A DNA stretch of 16,035 bases from an uncultured Neglectibacter sp. (GTDB lineage: Bacteria > Bacillota > Clostridia > Oscillospirales > Acutalibacteraceae): assembly GCA_937958185.1 (NCBI GenBank), contig CALFFN010000026.1:1-16035 (forward strand), in the 5' to 3' direction. The notes beneath the pieces are model-generated. The model did not search any database and was not told where the DNA came from. It saw only the letters and a list, made by a program, of their open reading frames with translations. The first letter of the stretch is position 1. Every line of letters begins with the position of its first letter. The position numbers and the translations under genes are program-made. Shown piece by piece: positions 1 to 7,186 of the stretch.

Positions 1-3
1 AAT

Positions 4-73
4 GGGCGGAAAAAGAATGTTCGACAAAAAACGCCGAACATTCTTTTTCATAGTCTCTAGGGTACACTGCCAT
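4..73. repeat. Variable-hairpin repeat, copy 1
   Basis: The unit begins GGGCGG and ends with a 25-base block (49-73) that is identical in the second copy. Between them is a perfect 14-bp inverted repeat (arms 10-23 and 35-48, AAAAAGAATGTTCG and its complement) around an 11-base spacer. Compared with copy 2, the outer AAAAAG/CTTTTT stem bases and both flanks are kept while the core of the stem is different but still self-complementary. This looks like a member of a dispersed hairpin repeat family. It is not followed by a run of T on either strand, so it is not a simple terminator. Read on the minus strand it is also an open frame from ATG at 73 that leaves the window. Confidence 0.75.
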
Positions 74-77
74 CAAG

Positions 78-165
78 GGGCGGAAAAAGCAGTGGCAAGT
101 ATGAAATACTTGCCTTTTGCGTTGCAAAACCCTGCTTTTTCATAGTCTCTAGGGTACACTGCCAT
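78..165. repeat. Variable-hairpin repeat, copy 2
   Basis: Same GGGCGG start and same 25-base end block (141-165) as copy 1, separated from it by 4 bases. The core is different: an outer 9-bp stem (AAAAAGCAG with CTGCTTTTT) encloses two further perfect hairpins, GGCAAGTAT/ATACTTGCC with a 3-base loop and TTTTGC/GCAAAA with a 3-base loop, so the single strand can fold as a three-way junction. The length difference from copy 1 is 18 bases. On the minus strand it contains a 30-codon open frame (ATG at 165, TGA at 73-75) whose stop overlaps the ATG of the frame in copy 1. Confidence 0.75.
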
Positions 166-215
166 AAATGAATAAACAAAATTTTTATCAAAGACGGAAA
201 TTTCCACATAAAAAC

Positions 216-247
216 GGCGCAGCCTGAAAAGGACCGCGCCTTTTTTT
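216..247 (-). terminator. Bidirectional terminator after the DJ-1-like gene
   Basis: An imperfect hairpin, 216-240, with a GGCGC/GCGCC base and a purine-rich loop, is followed by seven T on the plus strand and, read on the minus strand, by five T. It lies directly after the stop codon of the DJ-1-like gene at 251. The hairpin is nearly identical (23 of 25 bases) to the core of the terminator at 2571-2611. Confidence 0.7.
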
Positions 248-250
248 ATT

Positions 251-835
251 TCAGATTAAAAAGCCCATCGCCGCTTTGACTGCCCGCATTTTTTCTGTGC
301 CCACCAGCTGTTCCAACAGGGCAAAGGCAACATCTGGGGCAGTTTCAGGGCAGTAGGAGGTGATAATATTTTTGTCAATTACCACCCTCTGGTTTTTTAC
401 CGTCACACCAAAACCTGCCAGTTGTTTTTGCCGCTGTCCGCCGTTCAGATGATAGGTCGTGGCCGTCCTGCCGCGTAAAATTCCGCTTTTTCCCAAGGGC
501 AATGCCGCCACGCAAACGGCGGCAACCGTTTTGCCCTGACGGTCAAATTCCCGCAGCAGCTCCAGAAATTTTTCATGGTAGGCTTCCTCATAAAATCCGA
601 ACGCTTCAAACCCGCCGGGAACAGCAATTGCGTCATACTCTCCGGCGGATACTTCCCCAATAAGCTTGTCCATCAAAATCGGTACGCCGAAGGTGCTGAC
701 CACTGTCTTGGTAAACCCGCAGGTTTCCACCTGCACATCATAACCAAACGTATCTCTTGCCCAGCCCAGCACGTCCACGAACACACTGAATTCCATGGTC
801 TCAAAGCCTTTTGCACAGAACAGAAGTACCTTCAA
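251..835 (-). CDS. DJ-1/PfpI family protein (class I glutamine amidotransferase-like)
   Basis: 194-residue cytoplasmic protein of the DJ-1/PfpI superfamily, whose members include glyoxalase/deglycase-like enzymes, chaperones and stress proteins; the substrate here cannot be told. The nucleophile is Cys108 in TVAAVCVAALPLG, matching the nucleophile elbow, and Glu15 in KGFETMEFS aligns with the acidic residue (Glu18 of human DJ-1) that tunes the cysteine. The DAIAVPGGFEA segment precedes it as in the family. The start is TTG at 833-835 behind GGGAGG, giving an N-terminus (LKVLLFCAKG) that matches family length. The longer open frame running to 1000 would overlap the upstream gene and has no family match in its first 55 residues. 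A promoter candidate sits at 868-896, so it may be transcribed separately from the SLH gene, which ends about 100 bases upstream. Confidence 0.88.
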   Translation of the reverse strand: MKVLLFCAKGFETMEFSVFVDVLGWARDTFGYDVQVETCGFTKTVVSTFGVPILMDKLIGEVSAGEYDAIAVPGGFEAFGFYEEAYHEKFLELLREFDRQGKTVAAVCVAALPLGKSGILRGRTATTYHLNGGQRQKQLAGFGVTVKNQRVVIDKNIITSYCPETAPDVAFALLEQLVGTEKMRAVKAAMGFLI

Positions 836-867
836 TGAGCTTTGCCTCCCTTTGCTTTTCTGAAAAT

Positions 868-896
868 ATTTTATCATGTTCCCAGAAAAGCCGCAA
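868..896 (-). promoter_or_regulatory. Candidate promoter for the DJ-1-like gene
   Basis: On the minus strand TTGCGG (896-891), a 17-base spacer and TAAAAT (873-868) give a sigma-A-like promoter. Transcription would begin near 861, leaving a short leader of about 25 bases that contains the GGGAGG ribosome binding site used by the TTG start at 835. Confidence 0.45.
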
Positions 897-936
897 GCCG
901 CATATTTTTTGTTCCCGGGGAATGCCGACAGCAGGG

Positions 937-2106
937 TCAATACTGAAGAAAACCGATATCCGCGAGAGAAAAACCGATTTCCTGCAAAATGTCCTGCCAA
1001 TGCAGGAAAGCTTCCTGTACCACGGTCTGCATCAGCTTGTCAAGGTCTTTGTCGGGCGCTTCCCCCGTGTCGGTATTGATAAATTGCAGATAGGTATTTT
1101 CCCGGTAGGAAGCGGGAATAATCTCTGCTTGATACGTCTCCTCGTCCTCCCCGATCACCACATAATACTGTATTTCGGAGGAACTTTTTGTATCCAGATA
1201 GTACCAGAACGCCACATCGTCCATCATTGCCGTATCTGCTGAATCGCTGTCATATTCGTTTCGCTGCCAGAGCATCAGGGTATTCCCCTGATTCTGAACC
1301 AGCACCTCCGCCGTAGCGAGAAATCCCTCGTAAGTGTACTCGTAGCCAATGCACAGGTCCCCGTCCATATCCGGCTCTCCATGGGTCTGGATATACCTGA
1401 CCAGCTGTTCCACGCGGCTCAGGGGAGCAGCCGGCATTTCTACCGTCACGTCCTTGCCGAAAATCCTGTCCAGATTCATCAGGAACTGCGCCAGCTCGGC
1501 TCGGCTTGCCGTGCCGGTGGGAGACAGGGTGGTCCTGCTGGTGCCGTTCATAAAGCCGGAGCAGATCGCCCAGCGCACGGCTTCCCTTGCGTAGCCAGAA
1601 ACACGGCTCCAGTCAGAGAATTTCGCCATTTCCTCCTCGCTTGCCAGCGGGGCGTCCTGATGCAGGTACTCCTTATAGTATCGGTACACCATGGTGCACA
1701 CGTCCTGTCGGGTGACATTTTTAGAGGGGGCAAAGGTGTTGTTCCCCGTGCCGTTGACCACGCCGCTTTCCGTTGCCCATATCACAGCTTCGACGTACCA
1801 TTGCGATTGAGGGACATCGGTAAATCTGTTTTTGCTCACGTCCACAGCCGGCTTGCTTTCCCGATTGTACAGAGCCTGCGCCATTTCACTGCGCGCCACT
1901 GTTTTCAGCGGGGCGAACGCGGTGGTGCTGGTACCCTTTAGAATGCCGTTTGCATAGCAGTAGACTACTGCAGGGGCGAACCAATTGGAAGCCTTGACGT
2001 CCCGAAAGGGGTTGTCCCGTTCAAAGCTCGCTGCAGCGGAGGCTGGCAGGGCAAGGGCAGCCGTCAAGGCAACTGCCAGTAAAATACATATGATCTTTTT
2101 CCTCAT
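937..2106 (-). CDS. Secreted protein with three SLH repeats
   Basis: 389-residue exported protein. Residues 1-26 form a signal peptide (MRKK, a hydrophobic stretch, then a PASAAA cleavage region). Three S-layer homology repeats follow at about 34-80 (FRDV..NWFAPAVVY..GILKGT), 95-145 (FTDVPQSQWYVEAV..GVVNGT) and 163-212 (FSDWSRVSGYAREAV..GFMNGT). In Gram-positive bacteria SLH triplets bind pyruvylated secondary wall polymer and anchor the protein to the cell surface. The C-terminal portion (about 225-389) contains an EYTYEGFLATAEVLVQNQG segment and is rich in aromatic and acidic residues; I do not recognise it. The start is ATG at 2104-2106 with AAAGGA 9 bases upstream; TTG codons just before it are too close to that site. 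The divergent XRE gene and the repeated operator between them suggest direct control by that regulator. Confidence 0.88.
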   Translation of the reverse strand: MRKKIICILLAVALTAALALPASAAASFERDNPFRDVKASNWFAPAVVYCYANGILKGTSTTAFAPLKTVARSEMAQALYNRESKPAVDVSKNRFTDVPQSQWYVEAVIWATESGVVNGTGNNTFAPSKNVTRQDVCTMVYRYYKEYLHQDAPLASEEEMAKFSDWSRVSGYAREAVRWAICSGFMNGTSRTTLSPTGTASRAELAQFLMNLDRIFGKDVTVEMPAAPLSRVEQLVRYIQTHGEPDMDGDLCIGYEYTYEGFLATAEVLVQNQGNTLMLWQRNEYDSDSADTAMMDDVAFWYYLDTKSSSEIQYYVVIGEDEETYQAEIIPASYRENTYLQFINTDTGEAPDKDLDKLMQTVVQEAFLHWQDILQEIGFSLADIGFLQY

Positions 2107-2121
2107 CAACAACAGTCCTTT

Positions 2122-2213
2122 CTTGAATTATATAGGCACTTATATGCCTATGTGGTTTATTCAGTATTATCATAATCGCCTATATAATTCAAGTGTGATT
2201 GAATTGTACAGGC
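2122..2213. promoter_or_regulatory. Divergent promoter/operator region between the SLH gene and XRE gene 1
   Basis: Three copies of a 15-base motif: TTGAATTATATAGGC at 2123-2137, its perfect inverted copy at 2178-2192, and TTGAATTGTACAGGC (13 of 15) at 2199-2213. A further ATAGGCA/TGCCTAT pair, spaced by 6, lies at about 2132-2151. The first two copies each contain TATAAT: at 2132-2127 reading toward the SLH gene and at 2183-2188 reading toward the XRE gene. Matching -35 boxes are weak. A protein bound to these sites would cover both -10 elements. The adjacent HTH protein is the obvious candidate binder, by inference. Confidence 0.65.
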
Positions 2214-2224
2214 GGTGAAATTTT

Positions 2225-2557
2225 TTGGATTATTACGAGATCGGGCAGAGAATACGGGAAGCAAGAAAAATCCGCGGGCTTTCTCAGGAAAGGCTGGCAG
2301 AGGAAATCGGCATTTCCACCACCCACATGAGCCATATCGAAACCGGCAATACAAAGCTGAGCCTGCCGGTTCTGGCTTCCATTGCGTCCGCTTTGAATCT
2401 CTCTGCCGATGAGCTGCTTTTTGGCAGCGCTTCCGTTTCTCACGGCACTGTGCAGGCGGAAGCCGCCGCCCTGCTGGCTTCCTGTTCCCCCCAGCAGGCA
2501 AAAGTTCTGACGGATATCCTGCGTGCCGCCAAAATTTCTTTGGAAAAATATCTCTGA
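2225..2557 (+). CDS. XRE-family transcriptional regulator (1)
   Basis: 110-residue protein with a Cro/C1-type helix-turn-helix in its first 65 residues: IREARKIRGLSQERLAEEIG, then ISTTHMSHIETGNTKLSLPV as the recognition helix region, then LASIASALNLSADELLFG. The remaining 45 residues (ending ILRAAKISLEKYL) are mostly helical and may serve dimerisation. The start is TTG at 2225, with a GGCGGTG ribosome binding sequence 7 bases upstream that overlaps the third operator copy. It is divergent from the SLH gene and probably controls both itself and that gene through the repeated sites at 2122-2213. A strong terminator follows at 2571-2611, so it is monocistronic. Confidence 0.87.
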   Translation: MDYYEIGQRIREARKIRGLSQERLAEEIGISTTHMSHIETGNTKLSLPVLASIASALNLSADELLFGSASVSHGTVQAEAAALLASCSPQQAKVLTDILRAAKISLEKYL

Positions 2558-2570
2558 TAGCGTCTCAACG

Positions 2571-2611
2571 AAACCCCGGCGCAGCCCAAAAAGGACCGCG
2601 CCGGGGTTTTT
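2571..2611 (+). terminator. Terminator after XRE gene 1
   Basis: Perfect 12-bp stem AAACCCCGGCGC (2571-2582) with GCGCCGGGGTTT (2598-2609), followed by a T run to 2611 on the plus strand. The inner 25 bases are almost the same as the terminator hairpin at 216-240. On the minus strand it has only a short T stretch, so it may stop XRE gene 2 less efficiently. Confidence 0.85.
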
Positions 2612-2649
2612 CTCTGAAAAATCTGAACGGAGCAGGCAGTATTTTAACG

Positions 2650-2928
2650 CTATCCGTGCTCTTGGGAAACCGTACCTTCCCGGTCGGTCGCCCCCGCAAG
2701 CTCTTCCATACTGGTATGAAAATATGCCGCAAAGGAAAGAAGCTCTATGTCTGTTACGAACCGCTGCCCGGATTCAATGCGCTGCACGGCGTTCTTGTCC
2801 AGATCCAGCCCGGCAAGCTGCATTTGCTCCGCCAACGCCCGCTGGGACAGCCCTGCCGCCTTTCTGCGCCTTGCGATCTCTTTCCCGCTGATATTATTTC
2901 TTCCGTCCCCCGCTTTATTGATAAACAT
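2650..2928 (-). CDS. XRE-family transcriptional regulator (2)
   Basis: 92-residue HTH protein. The DNA-binding domain runs from about residue 14 (SGKEIARRRKAAGLSQRALAEQM) through KNAVQRIESGQRFVTDIELLSFAAYFHTSMEELAG at about 83, leaving only a short C-terminal tail. Compared with a standard XRE fold there is a slightly longer turn (QLAGLDLDKNAV) between helix 2 and the recognition helix, as in some clostridial phage-like regulators. I chose ATG at 2926-2928 because GGAG lies 6 bases upstream; an upstream in-frame ATG at 2949 would fall inside an operator and lacks a site of its own. Two palindromes at 2944-2962 and 2992-3020 in the upstream region suggest autoregulation. It has no clear target gene beside it on the minus strand. 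Confidence 0.82.
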   Translation of the reverse strand: MFINKAGDGRNNISGKEIARRRKAAGLSQRALAEQMQLAGLDLDKNAVQRIESGQRFVTDIELLSFAAYFHTSMEELAGATDREGTVSQEHG

Positions 2929-2943
2929 AAAATGCTCCTTTTT

Positions 2944-3020
2944 TGACATTTAGTGCTTGTCATTCATTGCATTTTATGCTATACTGTTCCTGCAATTGAC
3001 ATTCACTAAATGTCAATTGC
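2944..3020. promoter_or_regulatory. Paired TGACA-N9-TGTCA operators upstream of XRE gene 2
   Basis: Two 19-bp palindromes of the form TGACA-N9-TGTCA lie at 2944-2962 and 2997-3015. The second extends to perfect 12-bp arms (GCAATTGACATT and its complement, 2992-3020). Internal bases TTTAGTG are also shared when the second site is read on the opposite strand. Size and symmetry fit dimeric XRE repressors. Confidence 0.65.
2957..2985 (+). promoter_or_regulatory. Orphan plus-strand promoter candidate
   Basis: TTGTCA (2957-2962), 17-base spacer, TATACT (2980-2985). This is the best promoter match in the XRE2/XRE3 gap and it points away from XRE gene 2. The -35 overlaps the first operator and the expected start (about 2992) coincides with the second. 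No convincing plus-strand gene follows before the terminator at 3051-3082. Confidence 0.45.
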
Positions 3021-3050
3021 AAATTCTATTCGGAAATCAGGGAACAAAAA

Positions 3051-3082
3051 ACAGCCTGTCATCATTTCCTGAGACAGGCTGT
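3051..3082 (-). terminator. Terminator after XRE gene 3
   Basis: Perfect 10-bp stem ACAGCCTGTC / GACAGGCTGT with a 12-base loop. On the minus strand it is followed by six T and lies just past the stop of XRE gene 3 (3084). On the plus strand four T follow, so it can also act in that direction. Confidence 0.8.
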
Positions 3083-3083
3083 T

Positions 3084-3284
3084 TTAATGAATCTCTACAA
3101 TATCGTTGGGGGTACAGTCAAGGAGGACGCACAGCTTTTCCAGCGTGACCATCGTAATATTTTTTCCTTTTTTCAGGGAATCCAGCGTTTTGTTGTCAAT
3201 CCCACCTTTTATGAGCTGGTATTGGGTTACGCCCTTTTGCTTCATCGTGTTCCATAACGGCGCATAGTCAAAGATGGTCCTCAC
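3084..3284 (-). CDS. Small XRE-family regulator (3)
   Basis: 66-residue single-domain HTH protein of the compact XRE type (FDYAPLWNTMKQKGVTQYQLIKGGIDNKTLDSLKKGKNITMVTLEKLCVLLDCTPNDIVEI). Nearly the whole chain is the DNA-binding fold: helices at about 6-15, 19-26, 30-38 (recognition), 44-53 and 58-63. The start is GTG at 3282-3284; the FDYAPLW opening matches the usual N-terminus of this small family, though the G-rich stretch upstream is very close for a ribosome binding site. It diverges from the SLOG-like gene across a 17-bp-arm palindrome at 3325-3366, which it probably binds. A TATAAT at 3313-3308 could be its own -10. Confidence 0.83.
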   Translation of the reverse strand: MRTIFDYAPLWNTMKQKGVTQYQLIKGGIDNKTLDSLKKGKNITMVTLEKLCVLLDCTPNDIVEIH

Positions 3285-3320
3285 CGCCCCCTGATTTTTT
3301 CACTTCTATTATAGGTGGGA

Positions 3321-3349
3321 TTGCAAAAATAGAATATTGTGGGTATAAT
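3321..3349 (+). promoter_or_regulatory. Promoter of the SLOG-like gene
   Basis: TTGCAA (3321-3326), 17-base spacer, TATAAT (3344-3349). The -10 lies in the 8-base centre of the large palindrome at 3325-3366, so a protein bound to either arm would block RNA polymerase. Confidence 0.65.
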
Positions 3350-3366
3350 CACAATATTCTATTTTT
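3325..3366. promoter_or_regulatory. Perfect 17-bp-arm palindrome, probable operator
   Basis: AAAAATAGAATATTGTG at 3325-3341 and its exact complement at 3350-3366, separated by 8 bases containing TATAAT. It lies between the divergent XRE gene 3 and the SLOG-like gene. It spans the -10 and transcription start of the latter and ends directly before its ribosome binding site (GGGGAG, 3367-3372). Confidence 0.7.
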
Positions 3367-3380
3367 GGGGAGATGATTCC

Positions 3381-3827
3381 ATGTTATGCACTTTTTTCGG
3401 GCACAGAGACACGCCGGATTCTATCAGGATACCCTTGACGGCAGTATTAGAGTATCTGATACAAAATGCGGGCGTTCAGGAATTTTACGTTGGAAATCAG
3501 GGGAACTTTGATCGTTTGGTTTATCAGGCTCTTGAAAATTTGAAACCAGTCTACTCACAAATCACCTACCATGTGGTTCTGCCATATCTTCCTCAGAAAA
3601 AGCAGGAGCACTCCTTTTATTCCCCGGAAAGAACGCTTTTCCCGGAGGAGTTGGAGCAGGTTCCCCCTCGGTATGCCATTTCCAGAAGAAACCGCTGGAT
3701 GGTACAAAAGGCTGATTTTGTCGTGTGCTATCTTTCCCGAAATTACGGCGGCGCGGCTCAATTTGTAAGGTATGCCGGGAAAAAGGGAAAGCACATTATC
3801 AATTTGCAGTCGTGGAGCCGGACGTAA
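3381..3827 (+). CDS. SLOG-superfamily (DUF1273/YpsA-like) hypothetical protein
   Basis: 148-residue cytoplasmic protein beginning MLCTFFGHRDTP. The FFGHR start, the FYVGNQGNFDRLV segment (residues about 35-47) and the late ADFVVCYLSRNYGGAAQFVRYAGKKGKHIINL segment resemble small SLOG-type Rossmann proteins related to YpsA and lysine-decarboxylase-like nucleotide-binding folds. These are thought to bind nucleotide or nucleotide-derived ligands; no enzymatic role is established for this subfamily. Between them is a variable basic/aromatic stretch (PYLPQKKQEHSFYSPERT). The start is ATG at 3381 with GGGGAG 8 bases upstream; the longer open frame from 3339 would begin inside the palindrome. It is monocistronic, convergent with gyrA, and probably repressed by XRE gene 3. 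Family assignment is from motif recognition only. Confidence 0.72.
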   Translation: MLCTFFGHRDTPDSIRIPLTAVLEYLIQNAGVQEFYVGNQGNFDRLVYQALENLKPVYSQITYHVVLPYLPQKKQEHSFYSPERTLFPEELEQVPPRYAISRRNRWMVQKADFVVCYLSRNYGGAAQFVRYAGKKGKHIINLQSWSRT

Positions 3828-3829
3828 AA

Positions 3830-3862
3830 AGCCAGCCTGTCTCAAAATGAGACAGGCTGGCT
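3830..3862 (-). terminator. Terminator at the end of the gyrB-gyrA unit (bidirectional)
   Basis: Perfect 15-bp stem AGCCAGCCTGTCTCA (3830-3844) with its complement (3848-3862) and a 3-base loop. The minus strand continues with a T run, so it terminates gyrA (stop at 3894). It also lies just after the stop of the plus-strand SLOG-like gene (3827), though the plus-strand T tract is weak. The stem shares CAGCCTGTC/GACAGGCTG with the terminator at 3051-3082. Confidence 0.87.
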
Positions 3863-3893
3863 CTTACTTTATAATAAAGCTGTTTTGAAAAGA

Positions 3894-6518
<2,625 letters not shown>

Positions 6519-6589
6519 AGCTTGCTATCCATTCCTTTCTCATGGCGGAAGCCGCCTGAAAGATGTGTCTGTTCCAATCAAAAAATAAA

Positions 6590-7081
6590 TCAGTCCTCGC
6601 GCAGCAGAATGCTCAGCGCCTGCCCGCGCATTTCCTGGGGGATCGCCCTGACCGGCAGCACCAGCAGCCCGCCGCCGGCGATGAGGATCACCACCTGCTG
6701 CTCGCCCTTTCTGCCCACGACCTTGATCTCAGAGGAGCCGTCCAGCAAAACGGTTTGCGCGCCTGCGCCGGTTTCCAGAAAGAGCCTGTCCTGTGTCAGC
6801 CGGAGCTTTACGTCCCGGTGGCATTGTTTCGCCTGCTTTTTCATGTCCATTCTGGGAACAAGGTTCACCGCCAGCAACACCGCCAGGGTAACCGCCGCCA
6901 TCACCAGGTTGAACGCCCCCGGCTGCCACACGTAAGAAACCACGAAAAAAACGAAAAACACTGCCAGCAGCACGGTTTCTATGACCGCCCGCTTCCCGGA
7001 GGTACGGTAGACCCCGGAGAGCCGCAGACCGTCGTAAACTTCCTTTTCGGTAAGCGTATAAGAAAAATTCAGCTTTTCCAT
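6590..7081 (-). CDS. YcxB-like membrane protein
   Basis: 163-residue protein resembling the YcxB-like family. An N-terminal cytosolic strand segment (FSYTLTEKEVYDGLRLSGVYRT) is followed by two adjacent membrane helices at about 32-52 and 57-76. A C-terminal PH-like domain follows (QCHRDVKLRLTQDRLFLETGAG..EIKVVGRKGEQQVVILIAGGGLLVLPVRAIP). The family has no assigned biochemical role. ATG at 7081 is preceded by AAAGGA. It sits between gyrB and gyrA, about 70 bases from gyrA and 97 from gyrB, with no terminator on either side, so it should be co-transcribed with gyrase. The spacer toward gyrB is made of short 14-bp-period repeats. Confidence 0.8.
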   Translation of the reverse strand: MEKLNFSYTLTEKEVYDGLRLSGVYRTSGKRAVIETVLLAVFFVFFVVSYVWQPGAFNLVMAAVTLAVLLAVNLVPRMDMKKQAKQCHRDVKLRLTQDRLFLETGAGAQTVLLDGSSEIKVVGRKGEQQVVILIAGGGLLVLPVRAIPQEMRGQALSILLRED

Positions 7082-7110
7082 GACGCGTTTTTCCTTTCCT
7101 CGCCCTGCTC

Positions 7111-7186
7111 CCTTGCCCTTATGTCCTTGCCCTTACGCCCTTTTCCAGTATCCAGCGTCCAGTATCCAGAATCCAGAATCATACAT
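7111..7186. repeat. Short 14-bp-period direct repeats between gyrB and the YcxB-like gene
   Basis: Two adjoining pairs of direct repeats with the same 14-base period: CCTTGCCCTTA at 7111 and 7125, and CCAGTATCCAG at 7145 and 7159, with a degenerate third CCAGAATC at 7173 that reaches the gyrB stop codon (7179-7181). On the mRNA strand the first pair is purine-rich (TAAGGGCAAGG) and the second is CTGGATACTGG. Confidence 0.7.

Noticed and set aside
4..165. CRISPR array or integron attC sites
   Set aside because: Only two units, no regular repeat-spacer pattern; the repeated part flanks hairpins and lacks attC core sites (GTTRRRY).
836..1000. N-terminal extension of the DJ-1-like gene
   Set aside because: It overlaps the end of the SLH gene, has no family similarity, and the TTG at 835 has a strong ribosome binding site.
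2957..3148. 63-residue plus-strand frame after the orphan promoter
   Set aside because: It starts within the promoter itself, has no ribosome binding site and passes through the terminator hairpin.
3381..3827. SLOG-like gene as part of a defence system
   Set aside because: No nuclease, effector or transmembrane partner is adjacent; a single-domain SLOG with an XRE regulator is not enough to claim defence.
6544..6556. GGCGG/CCGCC hairpin between the YcxB-like gene and gyrA as a terminator
   Set aside because: Stem of only 5 bp and no T tract on the minus strand; termination before gyrA would be unlikely.
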